NCBI RefSeq assembly: GCF_010994095.1
Contig: NZ_WJYO01000004.1
Location: 310,001 to 374,000, forward strand
Source: Mumia xiangluensis
GTDB taxonomy: Bacteria; Actinomycetota; Actinomycetes; Propionibacteriales; Nocardioidaceae
Length of the DNA: 64,000 nucleotides
Direction of reading: 5' to 3'
How positions within the stretch are numbered: the stretch's first letter is position 1; each line of letters opens with the position of its first letter. The notes beneath the pieces are model-generated. The model did no database searches and was not told the DNA's origin. It saw only the letters and a program-made list of their open reading frames with translations. A program made the translations under genes and the position numbers. Positions 29,519 to 37,806 of this stretch are shown here, one piece after another.

Positions 29519-31132
29519 ATGGGCGGGCGTCACGCCGTGGCCAAGGAGTCCGATTCCGGCCGTAAGTGGCAGTACGGCATCGGACTTGTGGTCATCGCCA
29601 CCATCCTGACCGGGGTGTTCGTCCTCAGGGACGAGGACACCCCGGCTGTTGCGTCGTGCTCCACGACGCACGCCGTATCCGTCGCCGTGGCTCCGGAGAT
29701 CGCCTCCGTCGTGGAGGATGCCGTGGCTCGCGTCGGCGACGACGCGTGCGCCACGTACACGGTCGAGCCCCAGGCTCCCGCGCTCGTCGCGCAGTCGCTC
29801 GCCATCGGCGAGGACAAGCCCGACCTGTGGATCCCCGACTCCTCGCTCTGGATCGCTCGTGTGCAGGGGCAGCAGGCCGAGGGTGCCGAGGGGCCGGCCA
29901 CGATCGCGGCCTCCGTCGCGACCTCGCCGGTCGTGCTCGCGCTGCCCAAGGACAGGTCCGAGCGCCCCGGCACGTGGCTCGAGGCGATGGCGGACACGAA
30001 GTTCACCGCCGGTGACCCGCTGGCGTCGACGCCGGCTACGGTCCCGTTGCTCGCCTCGCAGGTGGAGGCCGCCAAGGGTGTCAGCAAGCCTGACGAGGTC
30101 GGTGCCGCCATGGTGTCGATCGCCCAGCGGCAGACCGTCTCCGCACCGAAGACGAACCCGGTCGAGCTCCTGACCGACGTCGCCAAGGCCGGCGGCAGCA
30201 CCGTCGTCAGCGAGCAGGTGTTCAACGCCGCGGCGCAGGCCAGCGCCGCGTTCGTGCAGGTCGTCCCCAAGACCGGCAGCATCATGCTCGACTACCCGTT
30301 GGCGGCGGTGTCGTCGAACCCGGGCAACGAGCAGGCTGGCAAGGCGCTGGCGGAGGCGCTCGGCTCGTCCGACGGCGTCGCGTCGCTGGCGACGGCCGGG
30401 TTCCGCAAGCCGTCCGGCGAGCCGCTCTCCGAGGGGGCAGGCGTCGGGGCCTTCACGCCCATCGTGCTCGAAGACATGCAGATGGTCGGGCTGACGCTGC
30501 GCAAGTGGTCGGTCGTCGCGCTCCCCGCCCAGATGCTCTCCGTGATCGACGTGTCCGGCTCCATGGAGGCGCAGGCCGGTGACTCGACCCGCATGGGTCT
30601 GACGGTCGAGGCGGCGTTGACCGGACTGTCGCTGATGCCCGACTCGTGGGCGGTCGGCGCGTGGGCCTTCTCCCACCAGCTCGACGGCGAGCAGGACTGG
30701 CGCAAGATGGCGCCCATCCGCAAGCTCGGCGCGGTCACCGACGGCGTCAAGCACCGTGACGTGGTCGTCCAGAAGACCCGCGAGTACCCCACCCTCGTCG
30801 GCGGCGGGACCGGCCTCTACGACACGACGCTCGCGGCGTGGCGGACGGTGCAGGCCCAGTACGACCCGAAGGCCATCAACTCGGTCGTGATCATGACCGA
30901 CGGCAAGAACGAGGACTCCAACAGCCTCACCTTGTCGGAGCTCCTCGCCACGCTGCAGCGCGAGCGTGACCCGGCCCGACCCGTGATCATCGTCGCGATC
31001 GGCATCACCGAGGACGCCGACGCCGACGCGCTCGAGAAGATCGCCAAGGCCACGGGTGGCTCGTCCTACATCGCCCGCGAGCCGGACGAGATCCCGACGG
31101 TGTTCGTCAAGGCACTGGAGTCGCGCGGCTAG
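29519..31132 (+). CDS. Membrane-anchored vWA-domain protein, active copy
   Basis: 537-residue protein: short cytoplasmic N-terminus, one membrane helix (about 18-36), then an extracellular region. Residues about 50-320 resemble an ABC-type solute-binding fold (AVAPEIASVVEDAVA, DLWIPDSSLW). A von Willebrand A domain runs from 338 to about 530 with a complete metal site: DVSGS at 344-348, Thr431 and Asp461 (IMTDGKNED). This binding-protein-plus-vWA architecture is common on actinobacterial surfaces. Function unknown. A GGGAG ribosome site precedes the ATG. A near-identical architecture follows in the next gene. Confidence 0.85.
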   Translation: MGGRHAVAKESDSGRKWQYGIGLVVIATILTGVFVLRDEDTPAVASCSTTHAVSVAVAPEIASVVEDAVARVGDDACATYTVEPQAPALVAQSLAIGEDKPDLWIPDSSLWIARVQGQQAEGAEGPATIAASVATSPVVLALPKDRSERPGTWLEAMADTKFTAGDPLASTPATVPLLASQVEAAKGVSKPDEVGAAMVSIAQRQTVSAPKTNPVELLTDVAKAGGSTVVSEQVFNAAAQASAAFVQVVPKTGSIMLDYPLAAVSSNPGNEQAGKALAEALGSSDGVASLATAGFRKPSGEPLSEGAGVGAFTPIVLEDMQMVGLTLRKWSVVALPAQMLSVIDVSGSMEAQAGDSTRMGLTVEAALTGLSLMPDSWAVGAWAFSHQLDGEQDWRKMAPIRKLGAVTDGVKHRDVVVQKTREYPTLVGGGTGLYDTTLAAWRTVQAQYDPKAINSVVIMTDGKNEDSNSLTLSELLATLQRERDPARPVIIVAIGITEDADADALEKIAKATGGSSYIAREPDEIPTVFVKALESRG

Positions 31133-31143
31133 TCACGCTGCCT

Positions 31144-31173
31144 GGACGCACCGCCCGAGCGGGCGGTGCGTCC
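31144..31173 (+). terminator. Terminator between the two vWA genes
   Basis: Perfect 13-bp stem GGACGCACCGCCC / GGGCGGTGCGTCC with a GAGC tetraloop, 12 bases past the stop. Very stable, so the second copy probably depends on partial read-through or its own promoter. Confidence 0.8.
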
Positions 31174-31218
31174 GCAGCTGAGAGACGCCAACTCCACCAC
31201 CACGCAAGGAGCGAGCCA

Positions 31219-32838
31219 ATGGGCGGGCGACACGCCGGGGACAAGGACCCGAGTGGTCGCGGGGGAATCATGGTCGGGCTGGGGATCGTCGCGCTCGCGG
31301 CGGTCCTCGCCATCGCGTTCGTCGTGCGTGACGACGAGCGCTCCGCCTCGGCGGACTGCGGTGGGGGAGACCCCTTCGTCGTCGCCGTCGCGCCGGAGAT
31401 CGAGCCGATCGTCGCGGCGGCCGCCGCACGCGCCGGCGCGGATCACTGCCTGTCGTACGACGTGGTCGCCGAGGCGCCGGCACTGACGGCGCAGGCGGTG
31501 ACGATCGGCGACGACACCGCCGACCTGTGGGTGCCCGACTCGTCCGTGTGGCTGTCGCGCGTCTCCACCCAGCTCGTCGAGGGTGTGGCAGAGCCCAGGA
31601 CGGTCGTACGCTCGGTCGCCTCGTCCCCCGTCATCGTCGCGTGGCCGAAGGAGGGTGGCGAGGCCCCCAGGACCTGGCTGGCGCTCCTCACCACGCCGTC
31701 GTTCACGGCCGGCGACCCGCTGGCGAGCGCCACGGGAGCGGCTCCGCTGCTCGCGGCGTACGCCGAAGCAGCCCGCGGTGTGACACCGACGGCGTTCTCC
31801 ACGGTCAGCGCCGCCCAGGTGACGCTCGCGCAGCGCCAGGCGGGCAGCCCGCCGCCGGTCGATCCGACCGCCCTCCTGACCGCGGTCGCTCGGACAGGCG
31901 GAAGCACTGTCGTGAGCGAGCAGGCCTTCAACGCCGCGGGTGAGGCCGCCGCGAGCTTCGACCCGATCGTGCCGCAGTCCGGGAGTCTCGGTCTCGGCTA
32001 CCCACTCGCCTCGGTCACGGACCGCCCCGGGATCTCCAAGGCCGCCTCCGAGCTCGGTGACGCGTTGACGGCCAAGGCTTCGGCGGAGGCCTTCGCCGAC
32101 GCCGGATTCCGGTCGCCGCTCGGCGACCCGCTGTCCACCGGCCGGTCGGTCGGCGCGATCGCTCCGATGGCGATCAAGGACCCGAAGGTCGTCGCCGACA
32201 CGATCCGACGCTGGTCGCTCATCGCGATGCCCGGTCGTACCCTCGCCGTCGTCGACGTCTCGAAGCCCATGAACGGACGGGTCGGTGGCTCGACCAAGAT
32301 GGCGCTCACCATCCAGGCGGCGCTCAAGGGTCTCGGTCTGATGCCGAACTCCTGGTCGCTCGGGTCGTGGGCGCTCGCCGCGAAGAACGGCAGCAAGAAG
32401 AACTGGACCGAGCTCGCACCGATCCGGCGTCTCGACTCGGCGTCGGGGACCAGCACCCACCGCGCGCGCATCGTCTCCGCGACCAGCAGGCTCAACAAGC
32501 AGGTGGGCGGCAAGACGAGCCTGTACGACACGACGCTGGCCGCCTACCGGGCGGTGCAGGCCTCGTACGACCCGAAGGCCGTCAACTCGGTCATCATCCT
32601 GACCGGTGGCCGCAACGACGACCCGGGCAGCATCAGCGAGGCCAAGCTGCTCGAGGCCCTCAAGCGTGAGCGTGACCCCGCTCGGCCAGTGGTCGTGATC
32701 GCGATCGGCATCACGAAGGACGCCGACGCGTTCACGCTCCAGAAGATCGCTCAGGCGACCGGCGGCCAGGTCTACCTGGCGCGGGAGCCCGACGAGATCG
32801 TGGACGTGTTCATCAACGCGCTCCAGGCCCGCTACTGA
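31219..32838 (+). CDS. vWA-domain paralogue with degenerate metal site
   Basis: 539-residue tandem paralogue of the preceding protein, alignable end to end (MGGRHA start, one membrane helix at about 18-36, binding-protein-like region, vWA domain from about 340). The vWA metal site is broken. The DxSxS motif reads DVSKP (346-350), losing the last Ser, and the second Asp is Gly (ILTGGRND, Gly463). Metal-dependent ligand binding is therefore unlikely, while the overall fold appears kept. A CAAGGAG ribosome site precedes the ATG. It may act as a structural partner of the first copy. Function unknown. Confidence 0.83.
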   Translation: MGGRHAGDKDPSGRGGIMVGLGIVALAAVLAIAFVVRDDERSASADCGGGDPFVVAVAPEIEPIVAAAAARAGADHCLSYDVVAEAPALTAQAVTIGDDTADLWVPDSSVWLSRVSTQLVEGVAEPRTVVRSVASSPVIVAWPKEGGEAPRTWLALLTTPSFTAGDPLASATGAAPLLAAYAEAARGVTPTAFSTVSAAQVTLAQRQAGSPPPVDPTALLTAVARTGGSTVVSEQAFNAAGEAAASFDPIVPQSGSLGLGYPLASVTDRPGISKAASELGDALTAKASAEAFADAGFRSPLGDPLSTGRSVGAIAPMAIKDPKVVADTIRRWSLIAMPGRTLAVVDVSKPMNGRVGGSTKMALTIQAALKGLGLMPNSWSLGSWALAAKNGSKKNWTELAPIRRLDSASGTSTHRARIVSATSRLNKQVGGKTSLYDTTLAAYRAVQASYDPKAVNSVIILTGGRNDDPGSISEAKLLEALKRERDPARPVVVIAIGITKDADAFTLQKIAQATGGQVYLAREPDEIVDVFINALQARY

Positions 32839-32842
32839 CCCG

Positions 32843-33475
32843 TCAGGCCCGTGGCCCCCGGTCGCGGGTCGCGGCGACGACCACGGCCAGGTGGCGTTCT
32901 GCCTGACGGGGCGTCATCGGCCGGCAGCCGTGCGCCACGGCCTCCGCGACGACGGCAGGCTCCTCCTGCATGAGGTGCCAGCCGCGGCGCAGCAGGACGG
33001 GGAGCGGTTTGCGCTTCTCGCGCAGGTCGCGCACCAGCCGCAGCACGAAGGTGACGAGCCGGTGGTGGCGCACGCAGACGGCATCGGCGAGCAGACCGCG
33101 CCGCGCGAGCTCGGCGACGACCGCGTGCGCGAACAGGCCCTCCGCGGCGACGGTCGTGGCGTCGCCGAGCGTCAGCGTCCGGGTGCCCGTACGGCGGCTC
33201 AGTGCGATGTCGTAGACCGGCATCTCCACCGTCCCGGTCGCGCACAGCACTTCAAGGGCGTCACAGGCCGCCATCGCGTCCCAGGAACGGACGTCGTCCC
33301 AGTCGACGATTGTGGTGTCGCCGAACGTCGTCGTCGGCAGCAGCGGGTCGTCGCCGTCGCGATAGAAGTCGTCGAGGCGTACGACCGGCAGGCCGCTGCG
33401 CTCGGCGACCCGCGACTTCCCGGAGCCGGACGGCCCGGTGAGGACGACGACGCCGCTGGAGGATTCCGTGCTCAC
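32843..33475 (-). CDS. Uridine-kinase-like P-loop protein
   Basis: 210-residue P-loop NTPase. Walker A is GPSGSGKS near residue 15, followed by LDDFYRDGDDPLLP and IVDWDDVRSWD, which match the phosphoribulokinase/uridine kinase family. The length is close to Udk. The GTG start overlaps the stop of the half-length aldehyde dehydrogenase (GTGA). It is the last gene of the deoC unit, so a role in pyrimidine nucleoside salvage is plausible. Sequence alone does not exclude another small-molecule kinase. Confidence 0.78.
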   Translation of the reverse strand: MSTESSSGVVVLTGPSGSGKSRVAERSGLPVVRLDDFYRDGDDPLLPTTTFGDTTIVDWDDVRSWDAMAACDALEVLCATGTVEMPVYDIALSRRTGTRTLTLGDATTVAAEGLFAHAVVAELARRGLLADAVCVRHHRLVTFVLRLVRDLREKRKPLPVLLRRGWHLMQEEPAVVAEAVAHGCRPMTPRQAERHLAVVVAATRDRGPRA

Positions 33476-34332
33476 ACGCCGACAGGGTGCCAGACGGTCT
33501 TCGTCTCGAGGAAGGCCGTCATGCGGGTGAGCGACGGCTCGGCCGTCCAGTCGGGACTGCTGGGTCGCAGCACCCGCTTGAGGTTGACGGCGGCTTCCGC
33601 CTCGAGATCGGCGGCGACCTCGGCGCCGTCGACGCCGGTGAGGTCGAGCGCGTTCACGTCGAGGTGGCCCGCGAGCCACGGGCCGAGCTCCGTGGCGTCG
33701 CCGGTCAGCACGTTGACGACCCCGCCGGGGAGGTCGGAGGTCGCGAGGACCTCGGACAGCGTGATCGCCGGCAGCGGCCGATCGTACGAGGTCACGACGA
33801 CGACCGTGTTGCCGGAGACGATGGCCGGGGCGACGACGCTCACGAGGCCCAGGAGACTGTCGTCGGCGGGCGCGACGACGGCCACGACACCGGTCGGCTC
33901 GGGCGAGGACAGGTTGAAGAACGGACCGGCGACCTGGTTCGCGTTGCCCGTGACCTGGGCGAGCTTGTCGGCCCAGCCCGCGTACCAGACCCAGCGGTCG
34001 ATCGCCGCGTCCACGACCTTGGTCGCCTGCGCCTTGGTGAGCCCCTCGGCGGCGACGACGTCGGCGGTGAACTGGTCGTGACGCCCCTCGATCATCTCGG
34101 CGACGCGGTAGAGGATCTGGCCGCGGTTGTACGGGGTGCGTGAGCTCCAGCCGCCGAACGCCTTGCGAGCTGCCCCGACGGCGTCGCGCGCGTCCTTGCG
34201 GGACGCCTTGGCGGCGTTCGCGAGGAACCGCCCCTGGGTGTCGAGCACCTCGTAGGTGTGGCCTGACTCCGAGCGGGGGAACGCGCCACCGATGTAGAGC
34301 TTGTACGTCTTGCGCACGTCGAGCCGGCTCAC
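33472..34332 (-). CDS. Half-length aldehyde dehydrogenase homologue, catalytic domain missing
   Basis: 286-residue protein corresponding only to the N-terminal, NAD-binding half of the aldehyde dehydrogenase family (TYKLYIGGAFPRSESG to VVNVLTGDATELG). The parts that should carry the catalytic Cys and Glu are absent, and the usual GSTxxG step reads LTGVDG. The C-terminal 60 residues are unlike the family. It overlaps both neighbours by four bases, so it is made with the complete enzyme encoded upstream. It is probably a conserved, non-catalytic partner or a domain-swapped subunit rather than a random truncation, since the frame and junctions are intact. Confidence 0.8.
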   Translation of the reverse strand: MSRLDVRKTYKLYIGGAFPRSESGHTYEVLDTQGRFLANAAKASRKDARDAVGAARKAFGGWSSRTPYNRGQILYRVAEMIEGRHDQFTADVVAAEGLTKAQATKVVDAAIDRWVWYAGWADKLAQVTGNANQVAGPFFNLSSPEPTGVVAVVAPADDSLLGLVSVVAPAIVSGNTVVVVTSYDRPLPAITLSEVLATSDLPGGVVNVLTGDATELGPWLAGHLDVNALDLTGVDGAEVAADLEAEAAVNLKRVLRPSSPDWTAEPSLTRMTAFLETKTVWHPVGV

Positions 34333-35795
34333 TGGCCCTCACCTTCCTGCAGGTACGCGGCGAGACCCTGCTTGCCGCCCTCGCGGCCGTAGCCGGACTC
34401 CTTGTAGCCGCCGAACGGCGACGCCGGATCGAACTTGTTGAACGTGTTGGCCCAGACGACACCGGCGCGCAGCCGGTCGGCCATCGCGAGGATCCGCGAG
34501 CCCTTCTCGGTCCACACCCCGGCCGACAGGCCGTACGGCGTGTTGTTGGCCTTGGCGATCGCCTCGTCCGGCGTCCGGAACGTCAGCACCGACAGCACGG
34601 GACCGAAGATCTCCTCGCGCGCGATGCGGTGCGCCTGCGTGACACCGGTGAAGACGGTGGGTGCGTACCAGAAGCCGGAGCTCGGCAGCTCGCACGGCGG
34701 CGACCAGCGCTCGGCGCCCTCCGCGTCACCGACCTCGGCGAGCGCGGTGATCCGCTGGAGCTGCTCGCGCGAGTTGATCGCGCCGATGTCGGTGTTCTTG
34801 TCGAGCGGGTCGCCGACCCGGAGTGTGGTCATCCGGCGCTTGAGGCGCTCCATGACCTCGTCGTAGACGTTCTCCTGCACCAGCAGCCGCGAGCCCGCGC
34901 AGCAGACGTGGCCCTGGTTGAAGAAGATGCCCGACACGATGCCCTCGATCGCCTGGTCCATCGGGGCGTCGTCGAAGACGATGTTGGCGGCCTTGCCACC
35001 GAGCTCGAGGGTGAGCTTCTTCTCGGTGCCGGCGACGGCGCGCGCGATGCTGCGACCGACGTCGGTGGAGCCGGTGAAGGCCACCTTGTCCACGTCCGGG
35101 TGCGACACGAGCGCCTCGCCGGTCGCGCCGGCGCCGGTCACGATGTTGACGACACCCGGCGGGAGGTCGGCCTGCTGGCAGATCTCCGCGAACAGCAGCG
35201 CAGTCAGCGGCGTGGTCTCGGCCGGCTTGAGGACGACGGTGTTGCCGGCGGCGAGCGCGGGCGCGATCTTCCAGCTGAGCATCAGCAGCGGGAAGTTCCA
35301 CGGGATCACCTGGGCGGCGACCCCGAGCGGGCGAGGGTTCGGGCCCGCGCCGGCGTACGACAGCTTGTCGGCCCACCCCGCGTAGTAGAAGAACCACTGC
35401 GAGACGAGCGGGACGTCGACGTCGCGCGACTCCTTGATCGGCTTGCCGTTGTCGAGCGACTCGAGCACGGCCAGCTCGCGGCTGCGCTCGGCGATGATGC
35501 GGGCGATCCGGTAGAGGTACTTGGCGCGCTCGCGTCCGGGCATCCGCGACCAGCTGCGGAACGCACGCCGGGCCGCGGCCACCGCGAGGTCGACGTCGGC
35601 GGGGGTGGCCTCGGTGACCTCGGCCAGCACCTCCTCGGTCGCCGGGTTGACGGTCTTGAACGTGCCGCCGTCGGTGCCGTCGGTGAAGGCGCCGTCGATG
35701 AACAACCCGTACGACGGCTCGAGGTCGACGATCGAGCGTGACTCGGGCGCCGGAGCGTACTCGAGGGGCGTCGGAGGAACCATGTGGTCAGCCAT
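34329..35795 (-). CDS. NAD-dependent aldehyde dehydrogenase
   Basis: 488-residue full-length enzyme. Catalytic elements: PWNFPLLMLSWKIAPALAAGN, FTGSTDVGR, the Glu in LELGGKAANIVFDD, the catalytic Cys in GHVCCAGSRLLV, and EEIFGPVLSV with FNKFDPASPFGGYKESGYGREGG. The start at 35795 follows a GAGGGAG site; a much longer open frame upstream is antisense shadow of deoC. Lying 11 bases after deoC, it probably oxidises the acetaldehyde released from deoxyribose-5-phosphate. Confidence 0.93.
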   Translation of the reverse strand: MADHMVPPTPLEYAPAPESRSIVDLEPSYGLFIDGAFTDGTDGGTFKTVNPATEEVLAEVTEATPADVDLAVAAARRAFRSWSRMPGRERAKYLYRIARIIAERSRELAVLESLDNGKPIKESRDVDVPLVSQWFFYYAGWADKLSYAGAGPNPRPLGVAAQVIPWNFPLLMLSWKIAPALAAGNTVVLKPAETTPLTALLFAEICQQADLPPGVVNIVTGAGATGEALVSHPDVDKVAFTGSTDVGRSIARAVAGTEKKLTLELGGKAANIVFDDAPMDQAIEGIVSGIFFNQGHVCCAGSRLLVQENVYDEVMERLKRRMTTLRVGDPLDKNTDIGAINSREQLQRITALAEVGDAEGAERWSPPCELPSSGFWYAPTVFTGVTQAHRIAREEIFGPVLSVLTFRTPDEAIAKANNTPYGLSAGVWTEKGSRILAMADRLRAGVVWANTFNKFDPASPFGGYKESGYGREGGKQGLAAYLQEGEGQ

Positions 35796-35806
35796 CTGTC
35801 TCCCTC

Positions 35807-36757
35807 TCAGTCGATCGTCACGTAGTCGGCGCCGGAGTAGCGGCCGGTCTCGAGCTTCTGGCGTTGCATCAACAGGTCGTTGAGCAGGCTCGACGCGCCG
35901 AACCGGAACCAGGTCGGCGTCATCCAGTCGAGGCCGGCGGTCTCGTTGACCGTGACGAGGTACTTGATGGCGTCCTTGGTGGTACGGATGCCTCCGGCGG
36001 GCTTCACGCCGACCTGGCGGCCCGTGGCGTCGCGGTAGTCGCGGACGGCCTCGAGCATGAGCAGCGTGACCGGCAGCGTCGCCGCGGGGGAGACCTTGCC
36101 GGTGCTCGTCTTGATGAAGTCTGCGCCTGCCAGCATCGACAACCACGAGGCGCGGCGCACCGCGTCGTACGTCGCGAGCTCGCCGGTCTCGAGGATGACC
36201 TTGAGGTGGGCGTGCGTGCCGTCGCCGCGCTCGCACGCCGCACGGACGGCGACGATCTCCTCGGCGACCTTCAGGAGGTCCCCGGCCAGGAACGCGCCGC
36301 GGTCGATGACCATGTCGATCTCGCTCGCTCCGGCGGCGACGGCGTACTCGGTGTCGGTGATCTTGACGTCCAGCGGCGCTCGCCCGGACGGGAAGGCGGT
36401 GGCGACGCTGGCGACGCCGATCGGCGCGTCGCCGAGAGCCTCGCGTGCGGTCGCGACCAGGTCGGGATACACGCACACCGCAGCGACCTGCGGGCAGGTC
36501 GGGTCCGTGGGGTCGGGGCGCAGCGCCTTGGCGGCCAGCGAGCGGACCTTGCCGGGGGTGTCGGCGCCCTCGAGGGTCGTGAGATCGACCATCGAGATGG
36601 CGAGGTCGATCGCGGTGCGCTTGGCGTCCTTCTTGATCGATCGGGTCGAGAGGGCGGCGGCGCGCGCCTCGAGGCCGACCTGATCGACCCCGGGGAGGTC
36701 GCGGAGGACGGCCAGGACGTCGGCGGCGCTGCCGATGCCTGAAGATGTCGTGGTCAC
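35807..36757 (-). CDS. deoC: Deoxyribose-phosphate aldolase
   Basis: Cleaves 2-deoxyribose-5-phosphate to glyceraldehyde-3-phosphate and acetaldehyde. 316 residues, the longer DeoC type. Class I aldolase residues are visible: DMVIDRGAFLAG, HLKVILETGEL, the Schiff-base Lys in ADFIKTSTGKV, and VGVKPAGGIRT with the second Lys. The start is GTG at 36757, exactly six bases after a TAGACT box (leaderless). First gene of a four-gene unit with two aldehyde-dehydrogenase-type genes and the uridine-kinase-like gene. Confidence 0.95.
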   Translation of the reverse strand: MTTTSSGIGSAADVLAVLRDLPGVDQVGLEARAAALSTRSIKKDAKRTAIDLAISMVDLTTLEGADTPGKVRSLAAKALRPDPTDPTCPQVAAVCVYPDLVATAREALGDAPIGVASVATAFPSGRAPLDVKITDTEYAVAAGASEIDMVIDRGAFLAGDLLKVAEEIVAVRAACERGDGTHAHLKVILETGELATYDAVRRASWLSMLAGADFIKTSTGKVSPAATLPVTLLMLEAVRDYRDATGRQVGVKPAGGIRTTKDAIKYLVTVNETAGLDWMTPTWFRFGASSLLNDLLMQRQKLETGRYSGADYVTID

Positions 36758-36763
36758 CCACCC

Positions 36764-36769
36764 AGTCTA
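36764..36769 (-). promoter_or_regulatory. Leaderless -10 box for deoC
   Basis: TAGACT on the minus strand six bases before the deoC GTG, in the 74-base gap shared with the divergent stress-protein gene (which has a weaker CATGCT at 36820-36825, also six bases before its ATG). Confidence 0.55.
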
Positions 36770-36831
36770 GGTGCGAAGCCGGTGGGCCGGGCCGGTCGCC
36801 GCCCGGACGCGGTTGAGGGCATGCTGGGAAC

Positions 36832-37668
36832 ATGACTGACGACACGGCACCTGTCCTCGTAGGCATCGACGGTTCTGACCACAGCATCCGCGCACTGCAC
36901 TGGGCGGTGGCGTACGCCCGCGCGGTCGGGGCGCCGCTGTCGGCGGTCGGGGTGATCCCCGAAGACCTCGCGGCGTCCGAGGCGGCCGACGAGGTCGAGG
37001 AGAGCCTCGTCGCCGAGGCGCGGGGGATCCTCGAGGCCGACGGCGCTCTGACGTACGACGTCAACGTGCATCCCGGCAAGCCCGTCGAGCAGCTCGTCCG
37101 GGCGTCCGAGGGCGCGAGAGCGGTCGTGATGGGGAGCCAGGGCCACGGGACGATCGCCGACCTCGTGGTGGGCTCGGTCAGTCAGCACGTGGCCCGTCAC
37201 GCGGCGTGCCCCGTGGTCGTGGTGCGCGAGCAGGAGCGGCCCGACGCCGACCACATCGTCGTGGGCACGGACGGCTCGGAGGAGAGCGGTCCTGCGCTCG
37301 ACTGGGCGTTCGCGTACGCCGCTGCGACGGGGGTCGAGCTGAGCGTCGTCTACGGGTTCCGGACCTCCGCGTCGAGCCCCGCGACGCTGTCGGGATACAT
37401 CCCGACGAACGTCGGTGAGGAGATCGCTGCGGGGGAGGCGCTGCTGGCCGAGGTCGTGGCGCCGTACGCCGCCCGGTATCCCGGCGTCGTGGTGCGGCAG
37501 GACGCCGTCCCGGTGCCGGCGTCGGTCGCGCTCGCCGACGCGTCGCAGACCGCGGCGCTGGTCGTGGTGGGCTCCCGCGGGCGGGGCGCGTTCGAGGGCA
37601 TGCTGCTCGGCTCGGTGAGCCAGCGGCTCCTGCACCACGCGCGCTGCAGCGTCGCGGTCGTGCGCTGA
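36832..37668 (+). CDS. Universal stress protein, tandem UspA domains
   Basis: 278-residue cytoplasmic protein with two UspA folds (about 6-135 and 140-276). Both carry the ATP-binding signature G-x2-G-x9-G-S: MGSQGHGTIADLVVGSVSQH and VGSRGRGAFEGMLLGSVSQR. Such ATP-binding tandem USPs are common in actinobacteria and respond to hypoxia or stationary phase. Divergent from deoC. Followed by the first copy of the hairpin element H1. Confidence 0.92.
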   Translation: MTDDTAPVLVGIDGSDHSIRALHWAVAYARAVGAPLSAVGVIPEDLAASEAADEVEESLVAEARGILEADGALTYDVNVHPGKPVEQLVRASEGARAVVMGSQGHGTIADLVVGSVSQHVARHAACPVVVVREQERPDADHIVVGTDGSEESGPALDWAFAYAAATGVELSVVYGFRTSASSPATLSGYIPTNVGEEIAAGEALLAEVVAPYAARYPGVVVRQDAVPVPASVALADASQTAALVVVGSRGRGAFEGMLLGSVSQRLLHHARCSVAVVR

Positions 37669-37687
37669 CGCGGTCCCGGCCGCGTCG

Positions 37688-37743
37688 GACGAAAGAACAG
37701 ACATCGTGGCCGCGATCCTGGTGACGATGTCTGGTCTTTCGTC
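37688..37743. repeat. Hairpin element H1, left of first DUF559 gene
   Basis: 20-bp stem (37688-37707 with 37724-37743) with one mismatch around a 16-base loop; core CAGACATCGT / ACGATGTCTG. A second copy in the same orientation (H2, 38703-38762) lies on the other side of the gene. The two align over their whole length, including much of the loop (GTGG.CG.GATCC). Confidence 0.85.
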
Positions 37744-37806
37744 AGCGGCGCGGGTTGTTCACAGGGGTGCGAGCGCGCGACGGGCGAGTCCGGCCACGAT
37801 CGGCGC

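Noticed and set aside
35796-37079. 428-codon N-terminal extension of the aldehyde dehydrogenase frame
   Set aside because: It is antisense or out-of-frame sequence of deoC and the stress-protein gene, low-complexity Arg/Pro-rich. Homology and a good ribosome site begin at 35795.
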